Below are positions 9,130-19,722 of a stretch of 47,436 nt of DNA, piece after piece. The notes beneath the pieces were generated by a model. The model ran no database searches. It was not told where the DNA came from and saw only the letters and a list, made by a program, of their open reading frames with translations. The translations under genes were made by a program, and so were the position numbers. Position 1 is the stretch's first letter; each line of letters opens with the position of its first letter. The DNA is from Pseudomonadaceae bacterium (lineage in GTDB: Bacteria; Pseudomonadota; Gammaproteobacteria; Pseudomonadales; Pseudomonadaceae), in contig JAIETJ010000026.1 in assembly GCA_019745275.1 (NCBI GenBank), positions 1 to 47,436 of the forward strand, in the 5' to 3' direction.

Positions 9130-9184
9130 CGAGGGCAGCCTGCCAACCAAGCGAGCTTATCCGAGCACCTTTAGCGCCGTCTTT

Positions 9185-10609
9185 TTACGGCGACTTAACC
9201 TGCGTTAACTTGTTGATCAACGTCTCTAGGCTGGCCACCTCAGCCAACAAGGGTGAGGCGGGATAACGCGCGCGGATAAAACCCAGCAGTTGTTGCGCCG
9301 GCTCTAACTGACCCAGCCCTTCGGCAAAACCGCGCGCCGCCAGCAGGTAAGCGCGTGGGATATGCGGGTAGTCCGGAAAGCGTTGATGCAGGTTGCGCAG
9401 CAGGCTTAAGCCTTCCCGGGTTTTATGCCGGCTCAACAACGCCCCAGCCAACTGCTCGCAGAGCAGCGCATCGACGGGGAGAAAGTCCGCTTGCAGTTGC
9501 CGCGCATTCAACAGCGCTGTGACCGCCAGCGCCGGATTACGACGCGCCACCAAAGGCAGGTAGTGCTCTAGGTGACGTAAGCAGCGCTCACGATCGTGCA
9601 GGCCGTAGAGCAATTGATGAAAACGCTCATTGAGCGTTAAGTCATCCGGGCTGCGCTCCAGCGCCACGGTGAGCAACTCCAAGGCCTGCGCACTTTGGCC
9701 TTCTTTCAGGCGAATTTCGGCTTCGGCCAAGGCTTTACGGCGCTGATATTCGGCAGCAGGGAAATGATGTTGCTGGGTCTCGTCGGCAATCACATAGCCC
9801 AGCGCGCCCTGATACTGAAACACCACATAGCCCATCATCGCGCACATCACCACCGCGAAGTAGGCAAAAATAGCGCTGGCAATCGGCACCAACACCACCC
9901 GTGGCAAGCCTTCGGCGAGCATGTAAGTCACGTAGCTAGGCGATTGCCAGAGAATAAACAGAAAGCCCCAGAGAATCAGGTAGCGCCAGCCCATGGCTTT
10001 GATTACCTGCCCGATCAACTCCGGGCTAAGCGCCGCCGCCAGCTCTTTCTCCAGCGCCAAGCGAATAATGCTGGCCGGCAACACCAGCATGATCAGGGTG
10101 CTGACCGCCCAATACAACGCCGGGCTATCGAAGTCGGCAACCAGCCACAAGGTCGCAGCGGCGATGATAAATACCGCTAATTGCTTAAAGAACAAACTAA
10201 AGCCTTCGCCGACAAAGGCACTCTGCAAACTGGGCGCTTGCTGCAGTGCCTGACTGCTCGCTTCGATCACGCTGTGCAGGTACTTGGTCGCCACGCTGAA
10301 CAACGCCAGCCAGAGCAGCTTTGAATTGGGCATAAATACACTGGCCAGCGCCAACAAGGCGGCAAACGCCAGAGGCCCACCCTGCAAGGCATACAGAAAA
10401 AAGCTCGAGATTCGCAGCCAAAACGGTTGCGCGCTGTTGGCCGCACCGAGAAAGTTCAGCTTGCTGCGGCACAGCGGACAGACCGCGACCAGTTCATGAT
10501 CGTCGGCATTTAACGGCACGCAGCAGTCGCCATAGTCACGCGGGCAACTCGTGCAATGCCAGGTCGCGGGCTGTGCCGAATGGTAATGACAGTGAGCCTT
10601 GTCCATCAC
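9185..10609 (-). CDS. zinc-finger (B-box-like), multi-TM, TPR protein of unknown function
   Basis: A 474-aa protein with three parts. (1) Residues about 6-50 form a cysteine/histidine-rich zinc-ribbon, B-box-like segment (C7, H10, C19, C22, C29/C30, C44, C47). (2) Residues about 65-275 contain roughly six hydrophobic helices, for example LAFAALLALASVF and LAVFIIAAATLWLV. (3) Residues about 290-474 look like TPR helices (AEAEIRLKEGQSAQALELL). This suggests a membrane protein with two cytoplasmic interaction modules, but I do not recognise a named family with a known job. It lies 30 nt after rsuA on the same strand, probably in one transcript. The start is ATG 10609 or the next codon, also Met. 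Confidence 0.75.
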   Translation of the reverse strand: MMDKAHCHYHSAQPATWHCTSCPRDYGDCCVPLNADDHELVAVCPLCRSKLNFLGAANSAQPFWLRISSFFLYALQGGPLAFAALLALASVFMPNSKLLWLALFSVATKYLHSVIEASSQALQQAPSLQSAFVGEGFSLFFKQLAVFIIAAATLWLVADFDSPALYWAVSTLIMLVLPASIIRLALEKELAAALSPELIGQVIKAMGWRYLILWGFLFILWQSPSYVTYMLAEGLPRVVLVPIASAIFAYFAVVMCAMMGYVVFQYQGALGYVIADETQQHHFPAAEYQRRKALAEAEIRLKEGQSAQALELLTVALERSPDDLTLNERFHQLLYGLHDRERCLRHLEHYLPLVARRNPALAVTALLNARQLQADFLPVDALLCEQLAGALLSRHKTREGLSLLRNLHQRFPDYPHIPRAYLLAARGFAEGLGQLEPAQQLLGFIRARYPASPLLAEVASLETLINKLTQVKSP

Positions 10610-10639
10610 TTACTTCCTTGTTAATGCAGCGGTTAAACG

Positions 10640-11332
10640 TTACTGAATGCTGTGGATTTCTGCTGCGGTGAGCGGACGATATTCGCCCACTTGCAGCGAC
10701 TCATCCAGACTTATATCGCCAATGCACTCGCGGTGTAGCGCCACCACCCGATTGTCGAGGGCGGCAAACATTCTTTTTACTTGATGATATTTGCCTTCAG
10801 TAATCGTCAGGCGCACTTGATTACTGGATAAGCGCTCAAGCATGGCGGGCTTAGTCAGCTGGGTTTCACTGTGCAGCAACAGGCCGGCCTGCAGCTTGCT
10901 CTCGGCATCCGCGATTAGATTGTTGGCCAGGGTGGCGCAATAGACTTTTTGGCATTCATGGCGCGGCGAGGTTACCCGGTGATTCCACGGGCCATCATCG
11001 GTAATCAAGACCAGCCCGGTGGTGTCGATATCCAGACGCCCAGCAATATGCAGGGTCTTTTTGTTCGGTTCATCGAGTAGCTCTAGCACCGTCGGATGCT
11101 GATCATCGATGGTCGCGCAGATGTAGCCGAGCGGCTTGTGCAACATAAAATAACGCGGGCCAGCCGACCTGAGCGTGGCACCGTCCAGCTGGACGGTATC
11201 GCTTGGAGTTAGCTGCAAGCTGGCGTCCTTAATCAATTCGCCATTAACCATCACACGCTTATTTCTTAAGGCCAGCTTGACTAGGGCGCGCGATAGGTCG
11301 GTGGTGTCGGCAATGTATTTATCGAGGCGCAT
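10640..11332 (-). CDS. rsuA: 16S rRNA pseudouridine(516) synthase RsuA
   Basis: Isomerises U516 of 16S rRNA to pseudouridine. The N-terminal S4-like RNA-binding domain starts MRLDKYIADTTDLSRALVK (residues 1-45). The catalytic RsuA/RluB/E/F domain has GRLDIDTTGLVLITDDG, with the catalytic Asp at 101, and the KYHQVKRMFA motif near the C-terminus. At 230 aa it matches the E. coli enzyme. Other members of this family (RluE/RluF) are less likely given the S4 domain and length. The gene follows the pnp terminator and leads into the zinc-finger/TPR gene. Confidence 0.85.
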   Translation of the reverse strand: MRLDKYIADTTDLSRALVKLALRNKRVMVNGELIKDASLQLTPSDTVQLDGATLRSAGPRYFMLHKPLGYICATIDDQHPTVLELLDEPNKKTLHIAGRLDIDTTGLVLITDDGPWNHRVTSPRHECQKVYCATLANNLIADAESKLQAGLLLHSETQLTKPAMLERLSSNQVRLTITEGKYHQVKRMFAALDNRVVALHRECIGDISLDESLQVGEYRPLTAAEIHSIQ

Positions 11333-11409
11333 GGGTTAACAGTTCTCGGTTTGGTCGGTGTTGGCTGGAGCGGGCCAAGATAGCAACTCAACAGCAAGTC
11401 GTAGATATG

Positions 11410-11435
11410 AAAAAGGGCCCCTAGGGGCCCTTTTT
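11410..11435 (-). terminator. pnp terminator (near-perfect palindrome)
   Basis: AAAAAGGGCCC-CTAG-GGGCCCTTTTT, a strong GC stem flanked by A5 and T5, so it works on both strands. It lies 18 nt past the pnp stop and separates pnp from rsuA, implying that rsuA has its own promoter. Confidence 0.9.
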
Positions 11436-11453
11436 CGTTAGCCACTAGCGCTA

Positions 11454-13568
11454 TTAGGCGCTGGCAACTTCTGCGGCTTCAGCTGCAGCAACGTCTTTGA
11501 TCGACAGCTTGATACGGCCACGGTTGTCGACGTCGAGAACCAGAACCTTAACTTCCTGGCCTTCTTTCAATACGTCGGTAACCTTCTCAATGCGCTGATC
11601 GCTCAACATCGAGATGTGCACCAGACCGTCTTTACCCGGCAGGATGTTAACGAATGCGCCGAAGTCGACGATACGCTCAACCTTACCGATGTAGATTTTG
11701 CCGATTTCAGCTTCTGCAGTGATACCCAGAACGCGCTGACGCGCCGCTTCTGCAGCTTCTTTGCTTTCGCCAAAGATCTTGATCGAACCGTCGTCTTCGA
11801 TATCGATCGAAGCCTTGGTTTCTTCACAGATGGCGCGAATGGTCGCGCCGCCTTTGCCGATCACATCGCGGATTTTGTCGGTATCGATCTTCATCGCGAT
11901 CATGGTTGGGGCGTTAGCCGACAACTCGGTGCGCGAAGTAGCGATAACCTGATTCATCTGACCGAGAATATTCAGGCGCGCTTCCAGGGCTTGGCCCAGA
12001 GCGATTTCCATGATTTCTTCGGTGATGCCGTTGATCTTGATGTCCATCTGCAACGCAGTAACGCCTTTGGCGGTACCAGCTACTTTGAAGTCCATGTCGC
12101 CAAGGTGATCTTCGTCGCCAAGGATGTCGGTCAAGATGGCGAATTTCTCACCTTCTTTAACCAGACCCATGGCGATACCAGCAACCGGCGCCTTCAGCGG
12201 CACACCGGCGTCCATCAGTGCCAGCGAGGCACCACAAACCGAAGCCATAGAGCTAGAACCGTTTGACTCGGTGATTTCCGATACCACGCGGATGGTGTAT
12301 GGGAACACGTCGGCAGCAGGCAGCATGGCCTGTACCGAACGACGCGCCAAGCGCCCGTGACCGATTTCGCGACGGCCAGTGGCGCCCATACGACCACACT
12401 CACCTACCGAGTACGGAGGGAAGTTGTAGTGCAGCATGAACGGGTCTTTGCGCTCACCTTCTAAGGTGTCGAGCAACTGTGCGTCACGAGCGGTACCCAA
12501 GGTAGCCACCACCAGCGCCTGAGTTTCACCACGGGTGAACAACGCCGAACCGTGGGTCTTGGCCAGCACGCCAACTTCGATGGCCAACGGACGTACGGTG
12601 CGAGTGTCGCGACCGTCGATACGTGGCTTACCGTTAACGATGTTCTCACGCACAGTGCGGTATTCGATTTCGCCGAATACATCTTTAACTTCGCCAGCCG
12701 AGGCCTGGCCTTCGCTACCTGCGAACTTGGCAACCACCTGGTTACGCAGTTCGCCCAAGCGGGCATAACGCTCGTGCTTAACGATGATGGCGTAAGCCTG
12801 CGAAATGGCCTCGCCGAATTCAGCGCGGATCGCGTCGATCAGAGCGTCGTTCTTGGCTGGAGCAGTCCAGTCCCACTTTGGCTTGCCAACTTCGGCGGCC
12901 AATTCGGTAACGGCTTTGATCACTACCTGGAATTCTTCGTGGGCGAACAGCACGGCGCCCAACATCTGGTCTTCGGTCAGTTCTTTAGCTTCCGACTCAA
13001 CCATCAACACGGCGTCTTTGGTGCCGGCTACGACCATGTCTAGGCTCGAAGCCTTGAGTTGCTCGTAGGTTGGGTTGAGCAGGTAGCCGGTGCTTTCGTG
13101 GAAAGCCACGCGAGCGGCGCCGAATGGGGCGTCAAACGGGATGCCGGATATCGCCAAGGCCGCCGAGGTGCCGATCATGGCAGCTACGTCTGGGTCGGTC
13201 TTTTTGCTGGTCGACATCACGGTGCAGATAACCTGCACTTCGTTCATGAAGCCTTCCGGGAACAGTGGGCGGATCGGACGGTCGATCAGGCGCGAGGTCA
13301 GGGTTTCTTTCTCGGACGGACGTGCTTCACGCTTGAAGAAACCACCGGGGATTTTACCGGCCGCGTAGGTTTTTTCTTGGTAATGCACGGACAGCGGGAA
13401 GAAGCCCTTGCTTGGATCGGCGTGCTTGGCACCGGTTACGGCGACCAGTACCGCAACGTCGTCGTCAACGGTGACCAGCACTGCGCCGGTGGCTTGACGG
13501 GCGATACGGCCAGTCTCGATGGTGATGGTCGATTGACCATATTGAAACTTTTTAGTTACCGGGTTCAC
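11454..13568 (-). CDS. pnp: polynucleotide phosphorylase
   Basis: A 3'-to-5' phosphorolytic exoribonuclease and degradosome partner. The two RNase PH repeats are at about residues 1-210 and 300-540 ([18 protein letters not shown] starts the second). The KH domain ([15 protein letters not shown]) and the S1 domain ([19 protein letters not shown]) form the C-terminal RNA-binding cap. The start is GTG at 13568 ((V)[11 protein letters not shown]), preceded by AGAAGG, giving 704 aa as is usual in Pseudomonas. The in-frame extension to 13658 is leader sequence. The gene follows rpsO across a 230-nt gap with a long-range hairpin, as in E. coli, where RNase III processing and PNPase autoregulation act on the leader. 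Confidence 0.97.
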   Translation of the reverse strand: MNPVTKKFQYGQSTITIETGRIARQATGAVLVTVDDDVAVLVAVTGAKHADPSKGFFPLSVHYQEKTYAAGKIPGGFFKREARPSEKETLTSRLIDRPIRPLFPEGFMNEVQVICTVMSTSKKTDPDVAAMIGTSAALAISGIPFDAPFGAARVAFHESTGYLLNPTYEQLKASSLDMVVAGTKDAVLMVESEAKELTEDQMLGAVLFAHEEFQVVIKAVTELAAEVGKPKWDWTAPAKNDALIDAIRAEFGEAISQAYAIIVKHERYARLGELRNQVVAKFAGSEGQASAGEVKDVFGEIEYRTVRENIVNGKPRIDGRDTRTVRPLAIEVGVLAKTHGSALFTRGETQALVVATLGTARDAQLLDTLEGERKDPFMLHYNFPPYSVGECGRMGATGRREIGHGRLARRSVQAMLPAADVFPYTIRVVSEITESNGSSSMASVCGASLALMDAGVPLKAPVAGIAMGLVKEGEKFAILTDILGDEDHLGDMDFKVAGTAKGVTALQMDIKINGITEEIMEIALGQALEARLNILGQMNQVIATSRTELSANAPTMIAMKIDTDKIRDVIGKGGATIRAICEETKASIDIEDDGSIKIFGESKEAAEAARQRVLGITAEAEIGKIYIGKVERIVDFGAFVNILPGKDGLVHISMLSDQRIEKVTDVLKEGQEVKVLVLDVDNRGRIKLSIKDVAAAEAAEVASA

Positions 13569-13708
13569 GGTGTGGTTACCTTCTCTTGTTTGCCTTGGGG
13601 AAATCGGTGTGCTGCACGCTAGCGGGTAGACAGCTGGCGTCACAACAGTGTGCTGCAATATTTGTGGGCAACTGCGGGAATCGGACCCGAGCGCTACCCA
13701 GATAAAAC

Positions 13709-13788
13709 TTGAGGCTGGTGGCCGTTCAGTTAATACCCCGTAGCTGCGAGCAGCAACAAGGCATCAAACGAGCGACCACCAACCTCAA
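13709..13788 (-). promoter_or_regulatory. rpsO-pnp intergenic hairpin (processing/attenuation candidate)
   Basis: On the minus-strand RNA, two 16-nt arms (13773-13788 and 13709-13724) pair completely, with two G-U pairs. They enclose a 48-nt loop with its own small GCUG-CUCG-CAGC hairpin. A GUUUUAU tract follows the stem, so part of the rpsO transcripts may end here. In E. coli the rpsO-pnp gap carries a terminator and an RNase III-cut duplex. Function here is inferred from position and structure. Confidence 0.6.
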
Positions 13789-13798
13789 CAACGTCGTA

Positions 13799-14068
13799 TT
13801 AGCGACGCAGACCCAAGCGAGCGATCAGGCTGGTGTAACGAGTAACGTCTTTGCCCTTAAGGTAATCCAGCAACTTGCGACGCTGGTTAACCATACGGAT
13901 CAGACCACGACGTGAGTGGTGATCTTTACCGTTGATTTTGAAGTGACCTTGCAATTTGTTGATATTGGCGGTCAGCAGTGCAACTTGCACTTCCGGCGAA
14001 CCAGTATCACCAACAGCTTGCTGGTATTCAGTTACGATTTGGGCTTTATCTTCAACGCTAAGTGCCAT
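13799..14068 (-). CDS. rpsO: 30S ribosomal protein S15
   Basis: 89-aa primary 16S rRNA-binding protein of the small subunit platform. It shows [12 protein letters not shown] at the N-terminus and the conserved [20 protein letters not shown] core, ending [10 protein letters not shown] strong ribosome site AAAGGAG precedes the ATG. The 130-nt leader up to truB contains a short GGGA/UCCC hairpin next to the ribosome site. S15 is known to repress its own translation in several bacteria, so this leader could be the control site, but I cannot match it to a described S15 operator. Confidence 0.98.
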   Translation of the reverse strand: MALSVEDKAQIVTEYQQAVGDTGSPEVQVALLTANINKLQGHFKINGKDHHSRRGLIRMVNQRRKLLDYLKGKDVTRYTSLIARLGLRR

Positions 14069-14198
14069 GATGGGCTCCTTTAGGTAACAGGCCAGGGACT
14101 ACTCCCCGTATTTTTAAATGAGATGTGACCGCGCCTATTAACAGCCACCCTCGTGCTAAAGCTGGGCTAATCCGAAAACTAGCTTCAGCCCGCTTCGG

Positions 14199-15116
14199 TC
14201 ACTGTGACCGAATCAGTCGACGCGGCGCAATTCGCCCGTCTTCGCTCACTTCACCGATACCGATAAAGCGACCGTTGTGATCTTGCACCCGCACCATACC
14301 GAACTGCGGCGCTTCTGGCGCGCGTACCGGCTGGCCGTTGAGCCAGTAAAAACTACTGTGCTCAGAAAACTGCACTATTGGCCAATGTAACAAGCCGCTG
14401 TCGGAGGGTAACAGAAACTGATCAACCGCTTCATTACCGCCCTCAGCATGGACCCGCTCAAGCTCCTCCAAGGTGACCGTTTGCGCTAAGGCAAAGGGCC
14501 CAGCTTGGGTGCGGCGCAATTGCGCCACATGCGCACCACAACCCAACTGCTCGCCAATATCCTCGACCAAGGTACGGATATAAGTGCCCTTGGTGCAACT
14601 GACCGACAAGCGCGCTTGGGCTTGGTCAAACTCAAGTAACTCAAGCTTATTGATAGTAACAGAACGGGCTTCACGCTCCACCACCACGCCGGCACGCGCC
14701 AGTTTGTAGAGCGGCTGGCCGTCACGCTTAAGGGCTGAGTACATCGGCGGAATTTGGCTGATGGCGCCACGAAAGCCCGGCAAAACAGCTTCTATATCGG
14801 CGCGCGTACAGCTGACTTCACGCTGCAGCAACACCTCACCCTCGGCATCACCGGTAGTGGTGGTTTGACCCAACCGCATCAGCGTTTCGTAACCTTTATC
14901 GGCGTCCAGCAGGTACTGGGAAAACTTGGTCGCCTCACCAAAGCACAACGGCAACACGCCCGTGGCTAATGGATCGAGACTGCCGGTATGTCCGGCTTTC
15001 TCGGCGTTTAGCAACCAGCGCACCTTTTGTAGCGCCGCATTGGAGGTAAAGCCTATGGGTTTATCCAGCAGGATAATCCCGCTGACATCGCGGCGAATAC
15101 GCTTAACCTGAGCCAC
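14199..15116 (-). CDS. truB: tRNA pseudouridine(55) synthase TruB
   Basis: Makes the near-universal pseudouridine 55 in the tRNA T loop. The catalytic motif [15 protein letters not shown] puts Asp at residue 48. A C-terminal PUA-like domain follows. Two GTG starts are possible. The first (15125) overlaps the rbfA stop by GTGA. The second (15116) lies 8 nt after AAGGAG and gives (M)AQVKRIRR with 305 aa, the normal Pseudomonas form, so I chose it. A short palindrome TTCGGTCA-CTG-TGACCGAA (14194-14212) spans the stop codon and may act in 3' processing before rpsO. Confidence 0.96.
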   Translation of the reverse strand: MAQVKRIRRDVSGIILLDKPIGFTSNAALQKVRWLLNAEKAGHTGSLDPLATGVLPLCFGEATKFSQYLLDADKGYETLMRLGQTTTTGDAEGEVLLQREVSCTRADIEAVLPGFRGAISQIPPMYSALKRDGQPLYKLARAGVVVEREARSVTINKLELLEFDQAQARLSVSCTKGTYIRTLVEDIGEQLGCGAHVAQLRRTQAGPFALAQTVTLEELERVHAEGGNEAVDQFLLPSDSGLLHWPIVQFSEHSSFYWLNGQPVRAPEAPQFGMVRVQDHNGRFIGIGEVSEDGRIAPRRLIRSQ

Positions 15117-15121
15117 GCCCT

Positions 15122-15547
15122 TCACTCCTTCGTCGCCTCGTCTGCCTCATCAGCCGGACTGGCTGCTGCAGCAACCTGAAGGTGCTGGCTATCTTCAGCC
15201 ACAGCGCGCTCGATCAGCGCGGACAAATGCGCACCGCGCGACACGCTCGAGTCAAAGTGAAAGTGCAGCTGCGGCACATTGCGCAATTGCATCGAACGGC
15301 CCAACTGCATGCGCAGAAAGCCCGACGCATCGTTCAAAACCTTGAGGTTCTGGGCGATATCGGCGGCGCTGTCTTGACCCATAACGGTGATAAAAATCTT
15401 CGCGTGACTGACATCACGACTCACTTCGACGGCGGTAATGGTCACCAAACCGACGCGCGGGTCTTTAATTTCGCGACGGATCAACTGCGCCAACTCACGC
15501 TGCATCTGATCGCCAATACGCTGGGTGCGGCTATATTCTTTTGCCAT
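15122..15547 (-). CDS. rbfA: 30S ribosome-binding factor A
   Basis: Late 30S assembly and cold-adaptation factor that binds 16S rRNA near helix 1. The 141-aa KH-like protein shows [20 protein letters not shown], then [17 protein letters not shown] and [12 protein letters not shown]. The C-terminal tail of about 20 residues is Ala/Asp/Glu-rich, a variable feature in this family. It lies in the infB-rbfA-truB order typical of gammaproteobacteria, five nucleotides before truB. A terminator-like hairpin sits in the gap to infB. Confidence 0.96.
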   Translation of the reverse strand: MAKEYSRTQRIGDQMQRELAQLIRREIKDPRVGLVTITAVEVSRDVSHAKIFITVMGQDSAADIAQNLKVLNDASGFLRMQLGRSMQLRNVPQLHFHFDSSVSRGAHLSALIERAVAEDSQHLQVAAAASPADEADEATKE

Positions 15548-15576
15548 GATCTATTACCTGTAACTTACCGCGCAGC

Positions 15577-15635
15577 TAAAAACCGCTCGGTCTGAAAGCG
15601 CCAAACGCCCGGCCAGGCGAGAGCCTGACCGAGCG
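15577..15635 (-). terminator. hairpin with T tract between infB and rbfA
   Basis: Minus-strand arms CGCTCGGTC (15627-15635) and GACCGAGCG (15584-15592) pair perfectly. The long loop holds a second AGGC/GCCT hairpin, and GTTTTT follows. It looks like a partial terminator or processing site that could lower rbfA-truB expression relative to infB. Confidence 0.6.
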
Positions 15636-15656
15636 TTGCGTTGTACAGCTCGCGGC

Positions 15657-18167
15657 TTAAAGGCTGCGGGCCACTTGGACCTTCTCAAACACTTCGATCT
15701 TGTCACCGGCTTTAACATCGTTGTAGCTCTTAACGCCGATACCGCATTCCATGCCGGCACGCACTTCGGACATATCGTCCTTGAAGCGACGCAGAGATTC
15801 CAACTCGCCCTCGAAGATAACCACGTCTTCACGCAGTACCCGAATCGGACGATTACGGTGCACAACACCTTCGATAACCATACAGCCAGCAATAGCGCCG
15901 AATTTAGGCGAACGGAACACATCGCGAACTTCAGCAATACCGAGGATATTCTCGCGAACATCGCTGCCAAGCATGCCGGTAAGGGCCTTTTTGACGTCTT
16001 CGATAATGTCGTAGATCACGTTGTAATAACGCATATCCAGACCTTCTTGCTCGACGATCTTGCGTGCACCAGCGTCAGCACGGACGTTGAAGCCGAAGAT
16101 CACCGCACGCGAAGCCAACGCCAGGTTAGCGTCGCTCTCGGTGATACCACCGACACCGCCGCCAATCACCCGCACCTGCACTTCGTCATTGCCCAAGCCG
16201 CCCAAGGCGCCTTGCAAGGCTTCCAGCGAGCCACGCACGTCCGATTTGAGGACGATATTCAGCGTCTTCTTCTCAGCCTGACCCATGTTCTCGAAGATGT
16301 TTTCCAGCTTGCCAGCATGGGCACGAGCCAGTTTCACTTCGCGGAACTTGCCTTGACGGAACAAGGCAATTTCACGGGCTTTCTTCTCATCAGCCAACAC
16401 GATCAACTCGTCGCCAGCTTCTGGGGTGCCATCCAAGCCGAGAATTTCGACCGGAATTGCCGGGCCAGCTTCTTTAATGGGCTTGCCGTTTTCGTCGAGC
16501 ATGGCGCGGATGCGACCGAAGTTCGAACCGACCAGTACCATATCGCCTTGACGCAGCGTACCGTCCTGAACCAGAACCGTTGCCACTGGGCCACGACCTT
16601 TGTCCAAACGCGACTCAACCACCACACCGCGACCAGGAGCCGACGGCGTAGCTTTCAGCTCGAGTACTTCGGCTTGCAGCAATACGGCTTCCAGCAGGTC
16701 ATCCACGCCAGTACCGACTTTCGCCGAAACCAGCACGAAAGGCGTGTCGCCGCCCCACTCTTCCGAGGTAACCCCGTGCACGGACAGCTCACTACGGATG
16801 CGATCGAGATCGGCGCCCGGCTTGTCGATTTTGTTTACGGCAACTACCAGCGGCACCCCAGCAGCCTTAGCATGCTGAACGGCTTCGACAGTTTGCGGCA
16901 TTACGCCGTCGTCGGCCGCCACCACCAGAATCACGATATCGGTAGCCTTGGCACCACGAGCACGCATCGAGGTAAACGCGGCGTGACCCGGAGTATCGAG
17001 GAAGGTCACCATGCCACGCTCTGTTTCTACGTGGTAAGCGCCGATATGCTGAGTGATACCACCGGCTTCACCGGCGGCCACCTTGGCGCGACGGATGTAG
17101 TCGAGCAGCGAGGTCTTACCATGGTCAACGTGACCCATAACCGTTACCACTGGGGCGCGGGTACTGGTAACACCGTCAAACTTGATCGACTCGGCCAATT
17201 GCTCTTCGAGTGCGTTATCGCTAACCAGGGTCACTTTGTGGCCGAGTTCTTCCGCGATCAGCTGCGCCGTTTCCTGATCAAGGATTTGGTTGATGGTCAC
17301 CGGAGTGCCCATCTTGAACATAAACTTGATCACTTCAGCGGCTTTAACCGACATCTGCAGCGACAAGTCGCCGACGGTGATGGTTTCGCCGATCGAAACT
17401 TCGCGGATCACCGGGCCGGTTGGGCTCTGGAAACCGTGCTGATTGCGCTTTTTCATCTTGGTCTTGCCGCGGCCGCCGCGACGGAAGCTGTCGCTTTCTT
17501 CGTCGGTGGTGCGTGGCGCAACGCGAGGGGCCGGAGCCTTCTCTTTTTCTTTAACCGATGGACGATGGGCCGTAGTTTTACGGTCACCACGACGATCAGC
17601 GTCTTCGTTGCGCGGCTTATCCGGGCGACGTAGTTCGTCTTTCTTACGCTCTTCAGCCGGCTTAGCCGCTACCACTGGCGCAGCCGCAGGCGTGGCCGCA
17701 GCAGGAGCAGCAACCGGGGTAGCAGCAACTGCTTCGACGGCCGGCGCATCACCTTGCGCAGCTGCTTGAGCAGCCGCACTGGCTAGGCGACGAGCTTCGT
17801 TGTCAGCCTGACGCTTAGCCGTTTCAGCCGCCAGCTTGTCTTCCATGTCGCGCTTTTTCTCGGCGGCAATTTCTTCCGCGCTGCGCTCAACAAAGACCTT
17901 CTTCTTGCGCACTTCAACGCTAATGCTCTTGCTACCGGCAACCCGCAGGGTGCTGGTAGTTTTACGCTGCAAAGTAATTTTGCGCGGTTGCTCAACCTTC
18001 GCTGCGTGACCGCTTTTGAGGTGGGCTAGTAACGCCTGCTTCTCATTATCGGTCACAACTTGCTCGGCGGTAGTGTGCGGTAAACCCGCCTCACGCATCT
18101 GCAACAGCAGGCGCTCTACCGGCGTGTCGACCACTTGGGCCAATTCTTTCACCGTGACTTGCGTCAT
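15657..18167 (-). CDS. infB: translation initiation factor IF-2
   Basis: GTPase that brings initiator tRNA to the 30S subunit and promotes subunit joining. The N-terminal IF2_N module begins [13 protein letters not shown] (about residues 1-50). An Ala/Lys/Arg-rich linker follows (about 90-250), then the G domain with [11 protein letters not shown] (G1), DTPGHAAF (G3) and NKIDKPGAD (G4), then the beta-barrel and C-terminal fMet-tRNA-binding domains. At 836 aa it matches Pseudomonas IF-2. It lies 26 nt after nusA in the rimP-nusA-infB operon. Confidence 0.98.
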   Translation of the reverse strand: MTQVTVKELAQVVDTPVERLLLQMREAGLPHTTAEQVVTDNEKQALLAHLKSGHAAKVEQPRKITLQRKTTSTLRVAGSKSISVEVRKKKVFVERSAEEIAAEKKRDMEDKLAAETAKRQADNEARRLASAAAQAAAQGDAPAVEAVAATPVAAPAAATPAAAPVVAAKPAEERKKDELRRPDKPRNEDADRRGDRKTTAHRPSVKEKEKAPAPRVAPRTTDEESDSFRRGGRGKTKMKKRNQHGFQSPTGPVIREVSIGETITVGDLSLQMSVKAAEVIKFMFKMGTPVTINQILDQETAQLIAEELGHKVTLVSDNALEEQLAESIKFDGVTSTRAPVVTVMGHVDHGKTSLLDYIRRAKVAAGEAGGITQHIGAYHVETERGMVTFLDTPGHAAFTSMRARGAKATDIVILVVAADDGVMPQTVEAVQHAKAAGVPLVVAVNKIDKPGADLDRIRSELSVHGVTSEEWGGDTPFVLVSAKVGTGVDDLLEAVLLQAEVLELKATPSAPGRGVVVESRLDKGRGPVATVLVQDGTLRQGDMVLVGSNFGRIRAMLDENGKPIKEAGPAIPVEILGLDGTPEAGDELIVLADEKKAREIALFRQGKFREVKLARAHAGKLENIFENMGQAEKKTLNIVLKSDVRGSLEALQGALGGLGNDEVQVRVIGGGVGGITESDANLALASRAVIFGFNVRADAGARKIVEQEGLDMRYYNVIYDIIEDVKKALTGMLGSDVRENILGIAEVRDVFRSPKFGAIAGCMVIEGVVHRNRPIRVLREDVVIFEGELESLRRFKDDMSEVRAGMECGIGVKSYNDVKAGDKIEVFEKVQVARSL

Positions 18168-18193
18168 GCATCTCTCTCCTCAGGCCGCGGGTA

Positions 18194-19675
18194 TTACTCA
18201 AACCAATGGGCGCGGGCGGCCATGATCAGCTTGCCGGCACGATCTGAGTCGATGCCGTCGATGTCGAGCAGGTCGTCAATCGACTGCTCGGCCAGGTCTT
18301 CGCGGGTAATCACACCACGCACTGCCAGTTCACACGCCAAGTCGTGATCCATACCCTCAAGTGAGAGCAGGTCATCGGCCGGATGGGCGTCTGCCAGTTT
18401 TTCTTCAGTCGCAATAGCACGAGTCAACAAACGATCTTTAGCGCGAGCACGTAGTTCATTGACGATTTCTTCGTCAAAGCCATCGATGCCTAGCATCTCT
18501 TCGATCGGCACATAAGCGATGTCTTCAAGACTGGTGAAACCTTCTTCAACCAATACCTGAGCCAACTCCTCATCAACTTCCAACTCGTCGATCAGCAACT
18601 GCAAAATGTCGCCGCTTTCGGCTTGTTGTTTGCCTTGCAGGTCTTCTTCAGTCATTACGTTAAGGGTCCAGCCAGTCAACTGACTCGCTAGGCGCACGTT
18701 TTGACCGCCGCGACCAATGGCTTGCGCCAAGTTGTCGGCGCCGACGGCGATATCCATCGAGTGGGTATCTTCGTCAACCACGATGGCTACAACTTCAGCC
18801 GGCGACATGGCGTTAATCACGAACTGCGCAGGATTGTCATCCCACAGCACGATGTCCACGCGCTCACCGGCCAACTCGCCGGAAACGGCCTGCACACGCG
18901 AACCGCGCATACCGATGCACGCGCCTTGCGGGTCAATTCGTTTGTCTTTAGAACGCACGGCGATCTTGGCACGCGAGCCCGGATCACGTGCCGCTTCCAT
19001 GACTTCGATCAGCTCTTCAGCGATCTCTGGCACTTCAATGCGGAACAGTTCAATCAACATCTGCGGCGCGGTGCGCGACAGAATCAACTGCGGGCCACGG
19101 TTTTCGCTGCGGATTTCTTTCAGCAAGGCACGCAGACGCGCACCGACGCGGAAGTTTTCCCGCGCAATAATGTCTTCACGAGCCAGCAGTGCTTCAGCGT
19201 TGTTACCCAAGTCAACAATAACGTTGTCGCGAGTAACTTTTTTAACCGTGCCGGAGATGATCTCGCCAACCCGATCTCGGTAAGCGTCAACCACCTGAGC
19301 ACGCTCAGCCTCGCGCACTTTTTGCACGATAACTTGCTTAGCCGCTTGCGCCGCAATACGACCAAACTCGATCGACTCGATCTTCTCTTCGATCAAGTCG
19401 CCGATTTTAGCGTCGGCCTTTTGCTCTTGGGCTTCATCTAAGGTCAGCTCAGAAGCCAAGTTAATCAGCATCTGGTCTTCGACCACCGTCCACCAACGAT
19501 AAGTATCGTAGTTACCGGTGTGACGATTAATCTCCACCCGCAACTCAACCTCAACGTCAAAGCGTTTTTTGGTCGCGGTGGCCAGAGCCAATTCCAGCGC
19601 TTCAAAAATAACGCCTGCCGGTACACCCTTTTCGTTAGATACCGACTCAACAACCAGCAGAATTTCTTTGCTCAT
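18194..19675 (-). CDS. nusA: transcription elongation/termination factor NusA
   Basis: RNA polymerase-associated factor for pausing, intrinsic termination and antitermination. The order is: N-terminal RNAP-binding domain ([19 protein letters not shown]), S1 domain ([20 protein letters not shown]), two KH domains (about residues 230-345) and two C-terminal helical acidic repeats (about 365-490) found in gammaproteobacteria. ATG at 19675 gives 493 aa. The extension to 19726 is not conserved. NusA could act on the hairpins upstream of rimP, which would give autoregulation as reported for the E. coli operon. Here that is inference. Confidence 0.97.
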   Translation of the reverse strand: MSKEILLVVESVSNEKGVPAGVIFEALELALATATKKRFDVEVELRVEINRHTGNYDTYRWWTVVEDQMLINLASELTLDEAQEQKADAKIGDLIEEKIESIEFGRIAAQAAKQVIVQKVREAERAQVVDAYRDRVGEIISGTVKKVTRDNVIVDLGNNAEALLAREDIIARENFRVGARLRALLKEIRSENRGPQLILSRTAPQMLIELFRIEVPEIAEELIEVMEAARDPGSRAKIAVRSKDKRIDPQGACIGMRGSRVQAVSGELAGERVDIVLWDDNPAQFVINAMSPAEVVAIVVDEDTHSMDIAVGADNLAQAIGRGGQNVRLASQLTGWTLNVMTEEDLQGKQQAESGDILQLLIDELEVDEELAQVLVEEGFTSLEDIAYVPIEEMLGIDGFDEEIVNELRARAKDRLLTRAIATEEKLADAHPADDLLSLEGMDHDLACELAVRGVITREDLAEQSIDDLLDIDGIDSDRAGKLIMAARAHWFE

Positions 19676-19722
19676 CGTACGCCTCGCCTTTCGCAATCCA
19701 TTGGATCCGCGGGATCCGCGTC

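Noticed and set aside
13569..13658. N-terminal extension of PNPase to an ATG at 13658.
   Set aside because: The added residues are not PNPase-like and fall in the structured leader. GTG 13568 has a ribosome site and gives the standard length. Similar extensions of nusA, rimP, dapB, fur, ratA, lldR and lldD were rejected for the same reason.
15636..17633. A 665-codon open frame on the plus strand opposite infB, with similar long antisense frames opposite ftsH (24406-25746) and carB (28658-29665).
   Set aside because: They lie wholly inside strongly conserved genes, show His/Arg-rich composition typical of reverse-strand reading of biased codons, and match no family I recognise.
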